DNA of 64,000 nt from Pedosphaera sp. (GTDB lineage Bacteria; Verrucomicrobiota; Verrucomicrobiia; Limisphaerales; JADLHS01), in NCBI GenBank assembly GCA_009695195.1, contig SIBJ01000003.1, positions 1 through 64,000 on the forward strand, written 5' to 3'. The translations under genes and the position numbers were made by a program. The notes below the pieces were generated by a model. It did no database searches. It was not told the DNA's origin and saw only the letters and a program-made list of their open reading frames with translations. Shown here piece after piece: positions 15,274 through 24,898 of this stretch. Position 1 is the stretch's first letter. Each line of letters starts with the position of its first letter.

Positions 15274-18158
15274 AAATTCTCAGCGCTGATGGTTTCGTGG
15301 CCCGCTTGCTGGGCCGGCTCGCCCGGGCGGTGATCCACCGGCCGCGCTGGTTTTTTTATCCGCAGGTCGTTCTGTTTTTCGTCTGCATCGTTTACACGAT
15401 CAAGTATCTCCAGTTCGACACGAGCCGGAACGATCTCGTGGGCGCGAACAAGAAGTACCACCAGAATTTTCTGAAGTTCAAAAAGGAGTTCCCGACGCAG
15501 GACGACCTCGTGGTGGTGGTGGAGAGCGACAACGAAGGCAAGAACCGGCAGTTCGTGGAGCGGCTGGGCGCGAAGCTGGAGGCGGAGACGAACCTGTTCA
15601 CGGATGTTTTCTACAAGGGCGATCTGAAGATGCTGGGGCCGAAGGCGCTGTTGTTCCTGCCCGAGGCGGACCTGGTGGAATTCAGGAAGAAGATCCACGA
15701 GTTCCGGCCGTTCATCGAGCCGTTCGCGCGCACGACGAATCTGGTCACGTTGTTCGAGATGGTGAACAAGCAGTTCGCGTCGGCGAAGCCGGAGCAGAAC
15801 GAGCAGACGGATTCGCTGGTGCAGGCGTTGCCGGCGATCACCCGCATTGTGAATGAAGCCGCGGATTCGTTGCGCCGGCCCGGCGTGCCGCCGTCGCCGG
15901 GGGTGACGGCGCTGTTCAGTCCCGAAGGCGAGGCGGCGCAACAGGAGTACATCCGGTTCGATCGCGGACGCATTTATCTGGTGACGGCGCAGGCGCCGGC
16001 GCCGCGGGCGTTGAAAGAGGACGCCAGCAAAGCGTCGTGGCTGCAGCGGTGGTGGAAAAGTTTTCGTTACGAGGAGAAGGCGGCCGAGGAGGATTTGACC
16101 GGCCGGTCGGTGGAACGATTGCGCCGGCTCGTCGAAGAAACCAAAGCCGAAGTGCCCGGCTTGAACGTCGGCATCACCGGCGAGCCGGTGCTGGAACTGG
16201 ACGAGATGTCGCAGTCACAGACGGACTCGCTCGTGGCGAGCGTGGTGTCGCTGATTTTGTGCGCGTTGATTTTTATTTACGGCTATCAGGAAACGGGCCG
16301 GCCGGTGAAGGCGACGATCTGTTTGATCGTCGGAATCGCCTACACGATGGCGTTCACGACGGCGACGGTCGGGCATTTGAATATTTTGACGATCACGTTC
16401 GTGCCGATCCTGATCGGGCTGGCGATAGATTTCGGCGTGCATCTGGTCACGCGTTACGAAGAGGAGTTGCGCCATGGGAAAACGAATGCGGACGCGCTGA
16501 CGAAGGCGCTCGTTTTTACGGGACAGGGAATTTTCACGGGCTGCTTCACGACGGCGGGCGCGTTCCTGGCGATGGGGTTCACGGATTTCAAGGGCATTCA
16601 AGAAATGGGCATCATCTGCGGCGGGGGATTGCTGGTGTGCCTGGTGCCGATGCTGACGCTGCTGCCGGTGCTGTTGTTGCGCGGACGGCAGAACGTGCTC
16701 GACCACGACCACGTCGGTGTGGATCACCGGGAGCGGATCGAGAATCTCTGGCTGCGCCGGCCGGTGATGGTGGTGGTGGCGACGGCAATCACGTGCGCGC
16801 TCGCGGCGTCGCAACTGGGCCGGGTGTTCTTCGATTACAACCTGTTGAACATGCAGAGCGCCGGCTTGCCGGCGGTTGAGTTCGAGGAGAAATTGATCCG
16901 CACGGCGACCGCCGGAGGGGACACGAACTCCAACGGCCGGTCGGTTTTGTTTGCGGCGGTGATCGCGGATTCGGCGGGCGACGTGGTCAAGCTGGAGGAA
17001 AAAATCCGGAGACTCACCAACACGGTGGCGGAAGTTGATTCCATCGCGCGTTTCACGACGGGCGACGAGGCGCGCAAGCTGGCCTTGATCGGCGAAATCA
17101 AGCGCGACTTGGCGGACATCCGGTTCGCCGAGCCGGACCCGCGCCCGGCAAACGTGCCGGAATTGAGCCGGACGCTTTATTCCCTGAACGGTTACGTCGG
17201 CCTCGGGCGCGATCAGGCGCAGCCGGAGTCGCCGGAAGTGGCGCGACAACTCACGGGGTTGCGCAAGGCGATCGAAGGCTTGCGCTGGGAAATGTTTCAG
17301 GGCTCACCCGCCGAACAGGCCACCCGCGCCGCCAAACTCGGCGAGTTTCAGCGCGCATTGTTTGGCGATTTAGGCGGGACGTTCGACGCGTTGCGCGAAC
17401 AGGACGATCGCGAAGGGCTGCGGATTGAAGATCTGCCGCCTGCCTTGCGGCACCGGTTTGTGGGCCGGACCGGGAAGCAATTGTTGCAGGTGTACCCGAA
17501 GAAGAATGTCTGGCAGCGCGCGAACCAGGAAGAATTCGTCCGCGAACTACGCCAGGCGCTCGACCCGAACGGCACGGACCTTCCGGTCATCACCGGTACC
17601 CCCGTGCAACTCTACGAATACACGCGGTTGCTCAAACGGAGCTACGAGGAAGCGGCGTTATATTCGTTGGCCGCCATCGTCGTGTTGGTGTTGATTCATT
17701 TTCGCAGTCTCGGTTCGGTGGTGCTGGCACTGCTCCCGGTCGCCATCGGCTCCGTCTGGCTGGGCGGTTTGATGGGTTGGTGGGGCATCCCCCTCAACCC
17801 GGCGAACATCATGACCCTGCCGTTGATCATCGGCATCGGCGTCACGAACGGGATTCACATTCTCAATCGTTTTGCCGAGGAACAGACTCCCAGTATCCTG
17901 GCCAAGAGCACCGGCAAGGCGGTTTTGGTTTCCGGGCTGACAACCATCGCGGGGTTCGGGAGCCTGGCGTTGGCGAAGCATCGCGGCATTGAAAGTTTGG
18001 GTTACGTGATGGCGACGGGCGTGGCGACCTGCATGTTCGCGGGATTGACGTGCCTGCCCGCCTTGCTCAACCTGACAACACGCAGAAAAAATCTGGCGAC
18101 AAAACAACCCAGTGCCGACAATGCACGATCGACACTGGGTCGGGAGGAACCGAGGTGA
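15270..18158 (+). CDS. MMPL/RND family lipid transporter (HpnN-like)
   Basis: A 962-residue inner-membrane RND protein with two MMPL repeats. Each has an anchor helix, a large periplasmic loop (about residues 35-310 and 510-790) and a five-helix bundle. The first bundle contains [22 protein letters not shown] and the second [22 protein letters not shown], the conserved helix-4 elements with acidic residues used in proton coupling. Length and layout fit hopanoid-biosynthesis-associated HpnN and other lipid exporters. The ATG at 15270 overlaps the stop of the yebC relic. Genes for MlaEFD follow 1.6 kb downstream, supporting a role in moving lipids to the outer membrane. The lipid itself is not deducible. 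Confidence 0.88.
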   Translation: MKILSADGFVARLLGRLARAVIHRPRWFFYPQVVLFFVCIVYTIKYLQFDTSRNDLVGANKKYHQNFLKFKKEFPTQDDLVVVVESDNEGKNRQFVERLGAKLEAETNLFTDVFYKGDLKMLGPKALLFLPEADLVEFRKKIHEFRPFIEPFARTTNLVTLFEMVNKQFASAKPEQNEQTDSLVQALPAITRIVNEAADSLRRPGVPPSPGVTALFSPEGEAAQQEYIRFDRGRIYLVTAQAPAPRALKEDASKASWLQRWWKSFRYEEKAAEEDLTGRSVERLRRLVEETKAEVPGLNVGITGEPVLELDEMSQSQTDSLVASVVSLILCALIFIYGYQETGRPVKATICLIVGIAYTMAFTTATVGHLNILTITFVPILIGLAIDFGVHLVTRYEEELRHGKTNADALTKALVFTGQGIFTGCFTTAGAFLAMGFTDFKGIQEMGIICGGGLLVCLVPMLTLLPVLLLRGRQNVLDHDHVGVDHRERIENLWLRRPVMVVVATAITCALAASQLGRVFFDYNLLNMQSAGLPAVEFEEKLIRTATAGGDTNSNGRSVLFAAVIADSAGDVVKLEEKIRRLTNTVAEVDSIARFTTGDEARKLALIGEIKRDLADIRFAEPDPRPANVPELSRTLYSLNGYVGLGRDQAQPESPEVARQLTGLRKAIEGLRWEMFQGSPAEQATRAAKLGEFQRALFGDLGGTFDALREQDDREGLRIEDLPPALRHRFVGRTGKQLLQVYPKKNVWQRANQEEFVRELRQALDPNGTDLPVITGTPVQLYEYTRLLKRSYEEAALYSLAAIVVLVLIHFRSLGSVVLALLPVAIGSVWLGGLMGWWGIPLNPANIMTLPLIIGIGVTNGIHILNRFAEEQTPSILAKSTGKAVLVSGLTTIAGFGSLALAKHRGIESLGYVMATGVATCMFAGLTCLPALLNLTTRRKNLATKQPSADNARSTLGREEPR
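18109..18142. repeat. 8-bp hairpin at the MMPL 3' end
   Basis: The arms acccagtg and cactgggt are exact complements across an 18-nt loop and overlap the last codons of the MMPL gene. No T-run follows, so it is not a convincing intrinsic terminator. It could be an mRNA 3'-end stabiliser. Confidence 0.4.
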
Positions 18159-18288
18159 AAACCTAAAAACTGAGGCAAGACCTCAAGTGCGATGGCAGCT
18201 TAGTGGAACCGCATCGAAAGTCAATCTCTATGTTGATTTGCCGGCAAACCAGCAACCCGATAACGATACTGGATGGTCGAGCCGAAAC

Positions 18289-18316
18289 TTGACGCGTTGC
18301 CTCCGACCTCTAACTT
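18289..18316 (+). promoter_or_regulatory. candidate sigma-70-type promoter for the W-P repeat gene and mla operon
   Basis: A TTGACG hexamer at 18289-18294 is followed after 16 bp by TAACTT at 18311-18316, which would place the transcript start a few bases before the ATG at 18332. The surrounding gap (18159-18331) has lower GC than the genes. The match is moderate and unsupported by other data. Confidence 0.35.
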
Positions 18317-18331
18317 TCCGCCAAACCGACG

Positions 18332-19804
18332 ATGCTTTCCCTTCGCTCAATCTCCAAAAGATCGGCCGGGTTTCTTTGCGCCATCACGCTGCCGTTCACC
18401 GCGTTCTCGGCGGAGAAATTGAATCGCTCCGCGGGACCGCTGTTTAGTCATTTCGCGTTGACGTTGGAAGTTGGCCAACGCACGGAAGCGGTTGGACCGC
18501 TCTTTTACCGGCAACTGCGCGAAGATGATCAGACCGTTGCTTTTCCTCCGCTCTTTTCGCATGTCACGGACGTTGCCATCGACTCGGAGGAATACGATTT
18601 CGCCTACCCGCTGCTGACCTACGACCGGTTTGGCAGCGAATACCGGTGGCAACTATTTCAACTGTTCAGTTTTGCCGGCGGCAAGAATCAGGCGGACACG
18701 AATGCCAGACGCTTCACGCTTTTTCCGATTTACTTTCAACAACGCTCGCCGGATCCGGCATTGAACTACACGGCGCTGCTCCCGTTCTACGGCCACATCA
18801 AAAACCGTTTATTCCGTGACGAGATTTTTTTTGTGATGTTTCCCGCTTACAGCCAGACCCGCAAACGCGATGTCGTCACCGACAATTACCTTTACCCGAT
18901 TTTTCACCGGCGACGCGGCGAGAACTTGAGCGGTTGGCAATTCTGGCCGCTCGTCGGCGCGGAGCACAAAGGCATCACGACCAAAACCAATGGTTGGGGC
19001 GACGCTGAGTTGATTGCCGGGCACGAGTCCGTCTTTGCGTTGTGGCCGATTTACCTGAACGCGACCACGGGCATCGGCACGGAGAATCCGCAAAAGGAAT
19101 TCGCCGTGCTGCCGCTTTACACCTCACTCCGGTCCACCAACCGCGACTCGACGACGGTGATCTGGCCGTTCTTCACCCGGACGGATGATCGGGTGAAAAA
19201 ATATCGCGAATGGGACGTGCCGTGGCCGCTGTTGGTCTTCGCCCGCGGCGAGGGCAAGACGACGACGCGGGTTTTTCCGCTCTTCAGCCAGTCCCATAAC
19301 GCCGCGCTCGAAAGTGATTATTATCTCTGGCCGCTCTACAAATACAACCGCCTTCATGCCGACTCGCTCGACCGCGACCGCACTCGCATCCTGTGGTTCC
19401 TTTACTCCACCGTGAACGAGAAAAACCTCGAAACCGGCGCGGCCAGACAGCGCACGGACTTCTGGCCGTTCTTCACTCGCCGCCGCGATTTCAACGGCAA
19501 TTCCCGGTGGCAAATCCTCGCTCCGCTCGAACCGTTCCTGCCAAACCACAAAAGCATCGAGCGCAATTATTCGCCCGTCTGGTCGGTCTGGCGTTCGGAA
19601 AAAAATCCGAAGACCGGTCACGCCAGCCAGTCGCTGCTTTGGAATTTGTATCGCCGCGAAACAACGCCCGACGCCAGAAAGTGCTCGCTCCTTTTTGGTC
19701 TTTTCCAGTATCAATCCACTCCGGACACCAAACACTGGCGGCTCTTCTACATTCCGGTGTCGAAACCGCAAAAGAATTCCGACCATGTTCCAGAACATCG
19801 GTGA
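18332..19804 (+). CDS. envelope protein built of about twenty 'WP-hydrophobic' strand repeats
   Basis: A 490-residue exported protein (signal MLSLRSISKRSAGFLCAITLPFTAFS). The rest is a chain of about twenty short units with an aromatic-Pro-hydrophobic core: FAYPLLTY, FTLFPIYF, ALLPFYG, WQFWPLV, FALWPIY, AVLPLYT, VIWPFFT, VPWPLLV, RVFPLFS, YLWPLYK, DFWPFFT and others, each followed by a polar turn with Arg, Asp or Asn. This periodic beta-strand pattern suggests a barrel or a long beta sheet. Its last 20 nt overlap mlaE, so it is almost certainly translated with the Mla lipid-transport genes. I do not know a named family. An outer-membrane or periplasmic partner of the Mla system is inferred from position. 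Confidence 0.8.
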   Translation: MLSLRSISKRSAGFLCAITLPFTAFSAEKLNRSAGPLFSHFALTLEVGQRTEAVGPLFYRQLREDDQTVAFPPLFSHVTDVAIDSEEYDFAYPLLTYDRFGSEYRWQLFQLFSFAGGKNQADTNARRFTLFPIYFQQRSPDPALNYTALLPFYGHIKNRLFRDEIFFVMFPAYSQTRKRDVVTDNYLYPIFHRRRGENLSGWQFWPLVGAEHKGITTKTNGWGDAELIAGHESVFALWPIYLNATTGIGTENPQKEFAVLPLYTSLRSTNRDSTTVIWPFFTRTDDRVKKYREWDVPWPLLVFARGEGKTTTRVFPLFSQSHNAALESDYYLWPLYKYNRLHADSLDRDRTRILWFLYSTVNEKNLETGAARQRTDFWPFFTRRRDFNGNSRWQILAPLEPFLPNHKSIERNYSPVWSVWRSEKNPKTGHASQSLLWNLYRRETTPDARKCSLLFGLFQYQSTPDTKHWRLFYIPVSKPQKNSDHVPEHR

Positions 19805-20522
19805 AATGGTGCTGCTGTTTTGGCACACCCTGCTCGCGCTGCCGCTCATGTGGCGACAGCGGGACAAGGTCTTTGACCAGTTCTACGAGATCGGCAACGC
19901 CAGCCTCTTGATGGTCTGTGTTCTCTCGTTTTTCATCGGCGGCGTGCTCGCGCTTCAAACCGGCCCCACCCTCGTCGAACGCGGCCTGCACAATTACGTC
20001 GGCGGTCTCGTCGGCTTCTCGATGGCCAAGGAGCTCGCGCCCATCATGATGGCCATCCTCATCGCCGGCCGTATCGGCTCGGCCATGGCCGCGGAAATCG
20101 GCTCCATGCGCGTCTATCAGGAAATTGACGCGCTCCAGACGATGAACATCAATCCCGTGCATTACCTCGTGCTGCCGCGGCTCGTCGCCATCGCCTTTGC
20201 GCTCCCGATGCTCGTGGTTTTTTCCATCCTCGTCGGCTGGCTCGGCGGCGCGGTCGTCGCGTCGGCCACCAGCCAGATTGATATCACCATGCAGGCGTTC
20301 TTCGTCAGCATGCGCGACGCCGTCAAACTCGAGGATGTGGCCAACGGTGTTTTCAAAGGCTTCTGTTTCGCGTGGATCGTCGGCGTGGTCTCCTGCCACC
20401 AGGGACTCGTCACCCGCGGCGGACCACGCGGCATCGGCCGCTCCGTCACCAAGGCGGTCGTCAACTCCATCATCCTCATCGTCGTGTTCGACTACGTGCT
20501 CACCCGGATCCTGTTGAAATGA
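19785..20522 (+). CDS. mlaE: MlaE-family lipid ABC transporter permease
   Basis: A 245-residue inner-membrane permease. The start at 19785 (MFQNIGEMVLLFWHT) is preferred to the in-frame ATG 90 nt upstream because MlaE proteins begin with this amphipathic helix. Family motifs include VLSFFIGGVLALQTGPTL, KELAPIMMAILIAGRIGSAMAAEIGSMRVYQEIDAL and NPVHYLVLPRLVA. With MlaF and MlaD it moves phospholipid or related lipids between the inner membrane and a periplasmic carrier. The gene overlaps its upstream neighbour by 20 nt and MlaF by 4 nt, indicating a tightly coupled operon. Confidence 0.95.
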   Translation: MFQNIGEMVLLFWHTLLALPLMWRQRDKVFDQFYEIGNASLLMVCVLSFFIGGVLALQTGPTLVERGLHNYVGGLVGFSMAKELAPIMMAILIAGRIGSAMAAEIGSMRVYQEIDALQTMNINPVHYLVLPRLVAIAFALPMLVVFSILVGWLGGAVVASATSQIDITMQAFFVSMRDAVKLEDVANGVFKGFCFAWIVGVVSCHQGLVTRGGPRGIGRSVTKAVVNSIILIVVFDYVLTRILLK

Positions 20523-21277
20523 TGAGCACCCCGTCGAACAATCATTCCGGTGTCAGCGTTGAAGTGCGCGGATTGCGCCGCAGCTTCAACAACCAGGAAG
20601 TCCTCAAGGGCCTCGACCTCGTCGTGCGGCCCGGTGAAATCTTCGTCATCATGGGTCCGAGTGGCAGCGGCAAGAGCGTGCTCCTCCGCCACATCATCGG
20701 CCTCGAAGCCCCCAACGCCGGCGAAATCCTCATCAACGGAGAATCCATCCAGACGCCCGGCGTGATGAACAAGTACCGCATGGCGATGGTGTTTCAGTCC
20801 GGTGCGTTGTTCAACTCGCTCACCGTCGGCGAGAACGTCGGTATCTATCTCACGGAACACCACCTGAGGCCACCGGAGGAAATCACGCGCATTGTCGCCG
20901 AAAAACTCGAAACCGTCGGCCTCAAAGGCACCGAAAGCAAACTGCCTTCCGAACTTTCCGGCGGCATGAAGAAACGCGTCGCCATCGCCCGCGCCCTCGT
21001 CATCGAACCGCAACTCATTCTTTACGACGAACCCACGAGCGAACTCGATCCCATTTCCGCCGTCGTCATCGCCGAGGAAATATTCGAGCTCAACCGCCGC
21101 ATTGGCGTCACCTCGCTCGTCGTTTCCCACGACCGAGACCTCGCCTTCGGCATCGCGCACCGCATCGCCGTCATCAACGAAGGCGAGATCATCGCCATCG
21201 GATCGCCCGATGAGGTGAAACGCAGTTCCCATCCCGTCATCCGAAACTTTCTCCACGCCGACTTCAAACCCCAATGA
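20519..21277 (+). CDS. mlaF: MlaF-family lipid ABC transporter ATP-binding protein
   Basis: A 252-residue ATPase beginning at an ATGATG that overlaps the mlaE stop. Walker A is GPSGSGKS, the Q-loop is MVFQSGALFNSLTVGENV (a 'gLF' feature typical of MlaF), the signature is LSGGMKKRVAIARAL and Walker B is LILYDEPTSELDP. The SGGMKKR signature rather than SGGQQQR separates MlaF from export ATPases. It energises MlaE at the cytoplasmic face. The frame upstream of 20519 belongs to an out-of-frame extension across mlaE and was excluded. Confidence 0.95.
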   Translation: MMSTPSNNHSGVSVEVRGLRRSFNNQEVLKGLDLVVRPGEIFVIMGPSGSGKSVLLRHIIGLEAPNAGEILINGESIQTPGVMNKYRMAMVFQSGALFNSLTVGENVGIYLTEHHLRPPEEITRIVAEKLETVGLKGTESKLPSELSGGMKKRVAIARALVIEPQLILYDEPTSELDPISAVVIAEEIFELNRRIGVTSLVVSHDRDLAFGIAHRIAVINEGEIIAIGSPDEVKRSSHPVIRNFLHADFKPQ

Positions 21278-21284
21278 ATCACTT

Positions 21285-22256
21285 ATGAAAAACACCCTTG
21301 AAACCCGTCTCGGCCTGTTCGTGGCCCTCATCGTCATCGCCGCCTTCTTCATCATGTTCATCCTCGGCGGCTTTGAACTGTTCCAACGCAACTACCGCCT
21401 GCACGCGCTCTTCAACACCGCGCAGGAACTCAAGATCGGCGACCGCGTCAAGATGGCCGGCGTCGAGATCGGCAAGGTGGACGACATCCAGCTCGCCGAC
21501 GGCAAGGTCAAGGTCACCATGAAAATGCGCGAGGGCGTGGTCGTGCGCACCGACAGCATCGCCGCCATCCACTTCGCCGGCTTGATGGGGCAGAATTTTG
21601 TCTCGATTGATTTCGGCAGCGCCACCGCGCCAAAACTCGACCCGGAGCAAAACGTCAAAACCGCCGAACAACCCGACCTCAACACCATCATGGCCCGGCT
21701 CGACAGCGTCGCCGGCGGCATCGAGAACATCACCAAGACTTTCTCCGGCGACAAGATTGACAACATCCTCGGCCCCTTCACCGACTTCCTGAAGCAAAAC
21801 AGCGCCCCGCTCACCGCCACCATCGCCAACCTTCGCGCCATGTCCGGCGAGATCGCCGAGGGCAAGGGCACCATCGGCAAACTCATTTACAGCGACGCGC
21901 TCTACAGTTCGACGCTCACGACCGTTTCCAATCTGCAAAACACCAGCGACGAAATCAAACTGACCCTTGGCGACGCGCGCAAGATCATTGACGGCGTGAA
22001 CGCCGGCGAAGGTTCGCTCGGCAAACTCGTGAAGGATGAAAAACTTTACGCGGAGACCACGACGGCCATGACCAACCTCAAAGAGATTCTCCAGAAGATG
22101 AACAACGGCCAGGGCACCGTCGGCAAACTCATCAACGATCAGGAATTCTACAAGAACGCCAAGCTCACCCTGCAAAAGATGGAAAAGGCCGCCGATGAAC
22201 TGGAAGACACGGGCCCGTTGTCCGTGATCAACTCCGTCATCGGAAAATTATTCTAA
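21285..22256 (+). CDS. mlaD: MlaD-family MCE-domain lipid-binding protein
   Basis: A 323-residue protein with one N-terminal transmembrane helix (GLFVALIVIAAFFIMFILGG) and a periplasmic MCE domain at about residues 35-115 (YRLHALFNTAQELKIGDRVKMAGVEIGKVDDIQL). The C-terminal half is helical with MgtE-like 'GTIGKLIYSD', 'GSLGKLVKDEKLY' and 'GTVGKLINDQEFY' repeats, each a G-x-G-K-L motif seen in long MlaD homologues. It should form the periplasmic ring on MlaE. It is the last gene of the cluster. The next gene is convergent and begins 38 nt after the stop. Confidence 0.94.
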   Translation: MKNTLETRLGLFVALIVIAAFFIMFILGGFELFQRNYRLHALFNTAQELKIGDRVKMAGVEIGKVDDIQLADGKVKVTMKMREGVVVRTDSIAAIHFAGLMGQNFVSIDFGSATAPKLDPEQNVKTAEQPDLNTIMARLDSVAGGIENITKTFSGDKIDNILGPFTDFLKQNSAPLTATIANLRAMSGEIAEGKGTIGKLIYSDALYSSTLTTVSNLQNTSDEIKLTLGDARKIIDGVNAGEGSLGKLVKDEKLYAETTTAMTNLKEILQKMNNGQGTVGKLINDQEFYKNAKLTLQKMEKAADELEDTGPLSVINSVIGKLF

Positions 22257-22293
22257 CGACCGGCGGACCGGTGCGCGCGCCAGGTCCCGGGCG

Positions 22294-23574
22294 TCACGCT
22301 CGAAGGTAAATGGCCTTGAGGTATTCCGCTTCCTTGAACGTCGCCGGATGGTCGGGCGCGTGCCGCGTCGTTCGCAATTCCTCGAACTTCCGGCCGGATT
22401 TTCCCGCGGCACTCCGCATCGCGCCGAAGAATTCCTCCGCGCCCACGTGCGCCGAGCACGAGCACGCCACCAGAATCCCTCCCGGCGATAAATGTTTGAT
22501 CCCGTCCGCGGCCAGTTTCCCGTAAGCCCGGATCGCCCCCACCCGCTCCGTTTCCCGTTTCGCGAGCGACGGCGGATCGAGCACGATCAAATCAAACTTC
22601 CGCTCCGCATTCGCCGCCAGCCACGCAAAGGCGTCGGCCTGCACGGCTTCACGCCGGCACTGCGCGATCTTCGGATTTTTCTGGTTCAGTTGGAAATTCC
22701 GCTGCGCCGCCGCCAGCGCGTGCGAACTGATGTCCAGATCAGCCACCGACTTCGCCCCGCCGCGCGCCGCGTACAGCGAGAACCCGCCGGAAAAACTGAA
22801 CGCGTTCAGCACCGTGCGTCCGTGTGCCAGCAATTCCACTTCACGCCGGTTCTCGCGTTGATCGAGGAAGAATCCGGTTTTCTGCCCGCGCAGAACATCC
22901 GCTTCAAAACGCAATCCGCTCTCGGCGAACACCGCCGGTTCTCTCAACCGCTCGCCAAAAACAATCGCGCCGCCTTCACCCGCGGCGGAAAATGATTCTC
23001 CCTCTCCCCCGCCCAGGGGGAGAGGGCCGGGGTGAGGGGGCATTTTTTGTGAAACCACACGGACTTGAATGTTCCGGCTCGTCCGCAAAACCACCCGCTC
23101 CAACTTCAACCGCGCGCGCACCAGCGCGCTGATCTCCTCCACTCTCGGCAGCCACGCCGACGCGTAAATCTTCATCACCACCGTTGCGTCGTAACGATCC
23201 AGCACCAGCCCCGGCCAGCCGTCGCTCTCGCCATTGATCAGCCGGTAACCCGTCGTGCGCTCGTCGAACAATCCCTCGCGCCGCCGCAACGCCGCGTCCA
23301 GTCGCGCCCGCCAAAACTCCGCGTCAATCGTCAGCGGTTTCCCGATATGCAGCACGCGCACGCGGATCGGCGAATCCGGATCAAAGAAACCCACGGCGAG
23401 AAATTTATCCTGGCGGTCGAAGATGACGGCGAGTTCTCCGGAGATCCCATCGCGATTCTGTTCGCGCACGCTCTCGGCGAAAACCCACGGATGCCCGCCG
23501 CGCACGCAATTCTCCGCCGCCGCCGTGAGCCGGAGCCGGAGCCGGTTCGCGGGCGGGGGATTGGTTTTTCGCAT
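22294..23574 (-). CDS. rlmI: RlmI-type class I SAM-dependent rRNA methyltransferase with in-frame repeat insertion
   Basis: From the ATG at 23574 ([17 protein letters not shown]) this is about 426 residues. An N-terminal PUA domain ([14 protein letters not shown] ... [18 protein letters not shown]) precedes a central linker and a Rossmann methyltransferase ([27 protein letters not shown], with DPPSLAKRE as motif IV). This is the architecture of RlmI, which makes m5C1962 in 23S rRNA. The repeat at 22993-23040 adds [19 protein letters not shown] in frame between the PUA and methyltransferase parts. The track start at 23721 runs through plsC and is not used. Gene spacing to plsC is 14 nt. Confidence 0.87.
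   Translation of the reverse strand: MRKTNPPPANRLRLRLTAAAENCVRGGHPWVFAESVREQNRDGISGELAVIFDRQDKFLAVGFFDPDSPIRVRVLHIGKPLTIDAEFWRARLDAALRRREGLFDERTTGYRLINGESDGWPGLVLDRYDATVVMKIYASAWLPRVEEISALVRARLKLERVVLRTSRNIQVRVVSQKMPPHPGPLPLGGGEGESFSAAGEGGAIVFGERLREPAVFAESGLRFEADVLRGQKTGFFLDQRENRREVELLAHGRTVLNAFSFSGGFSLYAARGGAKSVADLDISSHALAAAQRNFQLNQKNPKIAQCRREAVQADAFAWLAANAERKFDLIVLDPPSLAKRETERVGAIRAYGKLAADGIKHLSPGGILVACSCSAHVGAEEFFGAMRSAAGKSGRKFEELRTTRHAPDHPATFKEAEYLKAIYLRA
22993..23040. repeat. single 'ctctcccc' palindromic unit in frame inside rlmI
   Basis: gattctccctctcccccg and its complement ggggagagggccggggtgag form one palindromic unit of 48 nt, the same unit that occurs in pairs at other sites. Here it appears singly. 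It is a multiple of three and contains no stop in the frame used, so rlmI stays open. Confidence 0.85.
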
Positions 23575-23588
23575 CTCGTCGGGCGGGT

Positions 23589-24785
23589 TCACTTCACCTC
23601 GGGCTGCAGCAAAGCCTCCATCCGGCTGCGAAGTTGAATCATCAACGGATCCGAACTCGTTCCGTTCCACGCGACGCCGTTTACCTCGATCGCTTCCCCG
23701 ACCTCGATGACGACACGCCACGGGCGAAAGACCTGCGCCCGGCCCGTCAGCGCTTCCTCAATCCGCTCGACCGTCTCGATCAACTGCTCCGGCGTGTCGC
23801 ACGTCCGCAGATGATTGGGTGGCTGACGGTAAAGCCGTTCCGCGTCGTCAATCTCGTCGAGTTGCTTCCAGCGCCGGGCGGTTTCGCTTTCGGAAAGTTT
23901 TTTGGTGATCAGGCCCGGCAGAATTCTTGCGCGCAATTGTTTCATCCGCGTGAAAGCCTCGCCTTCGTATGCACGCCAGAGCCATTCCGTTTCGAGCGGC
24001 CGCAAAATATGTTCCACCAACCGCGTGCGCCGCTCGGAATTGTCTCCGGCCTGCCGCGCTCCGAGATATTTTTCCTCGCTGCGGGCCACGACTTCCGCGC
24101 CGACTTTGAAAATCCGCTCAACCAGCGACAGCTTGCTCCCCGGCGCCAAACCAACCCGCACTTCGAGTTCCGCAATCACGGGCGCGACCACCGCCTCCGC
24201 ATTGCCGCAAAAGGAATACCGGATCACCACCGGATGCAACGCGACCCCGGCGGCGCGTCGTCGCGCTGCGCCGCGCGCGATGGCCGCCGTACCGTCCATG
24301 AAGGGCCGCAGAAAATCGTTTGCGTGCGAACACAAACCTTCGGGAAAGATGACCAGCGGGCGACGCGCTTCGACGAGGATTTTGATCGCCGTCTTGAAAG
24401 CCATGCGGTCCGGGCCTTCGCGATACACGCTGAACCCGCCGATGCGCCGCAACAGCGCCGCCAGAATCCGACCCTGCTTAAACAGATGCCACGTCGCCAT
24501 CACGTGGACAGGTTGGCCGATCTCCTTGTTCAGCCAGCCGAACACGAACGGATCGGAATGGCGCGAATGATTCGCGCCCAGCAAAATGCCCTGGCCGCGT
24601 GCGATCGAGCGGCGCACGTGTTGCGCACCGTGAACTTTCGTTTCGATCACGCCAAAACGGCGACTCAACGTGCCCGGATAGAGCGGCCACAGCGCCGTCG
24701 TCCAGAACGTGCCGCGATACGGCGGCACGAACCGGTACGGCTCCGCGAGGATGATGCTCCCCGCCCGGATGTTTGAAAATGCCAT
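23589..24785 (-). CDS. PlsC-type 1-acyl-glycerol-phosphate acyltransferase domain protein
   Basis: A 398-residue protein. The acyltransferase signature NHSRHSDPF (H-x4-D) lies near residue 93 and the substrate-binding FPEG near residue 150, as in the PlsC family that acylates lysophospholipids or related acceptors at the membrane. The C-terminal 200 residues extend beyond a plain PlsC and are helical and charged. No clear transmembrane helix is seen, so peripheral membrane association is likely. It sits in a minus-strand run with rlmI downstream and the ABC exporter upstream, and a lipid-related role would fit the nearby Mla and MMPL genes. Confidence 0.87.
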   Translation of the reverse strand: MAFSNIRAGSIILAEPYRFVPPYRGTFWTTALWPLYPGTLSRRFGVIETKVHGAQHVRRSIARGQGILLGANHSRHSDPFVFGWLNKEIGQPVHVMATWHLFKQGRILAALLRRIGGFSVYREGPDRMAFKTAIKILVEARRPLVIFPEGLCSHANDFLRPFMDGTAAIARGAARRRAAGVALHPVVIRYSFCGNAEAVVAPVIAELEVRVGLAPGSKLSLVERIFKVGAEVVARSEEKYLGARQAGDNSERRTRLVEHILRPLETEWLWRAYEGEAFTRMKQLRARILPGLITKKLSESETARRWKQLDEIDDAERLYRQPPNHLRTCDTPEQLIETVERIEEALTGRAQVFRPWRVVIEVGEAIEVNGVAWNGTSSDPLMIQLRSRMEALLQPEVK

Positions 24786-24898
24786 GCTGTGTTTGCGCCC
24801 GGCGCAGTTCGATTCTGCAAGATTTCTCGGGTGCCAGCCAGCCGATTCTGCAAGTCTCGTTTCGCCTTTTCAGCGGATGACTGTCCCATGCGGCCGGC

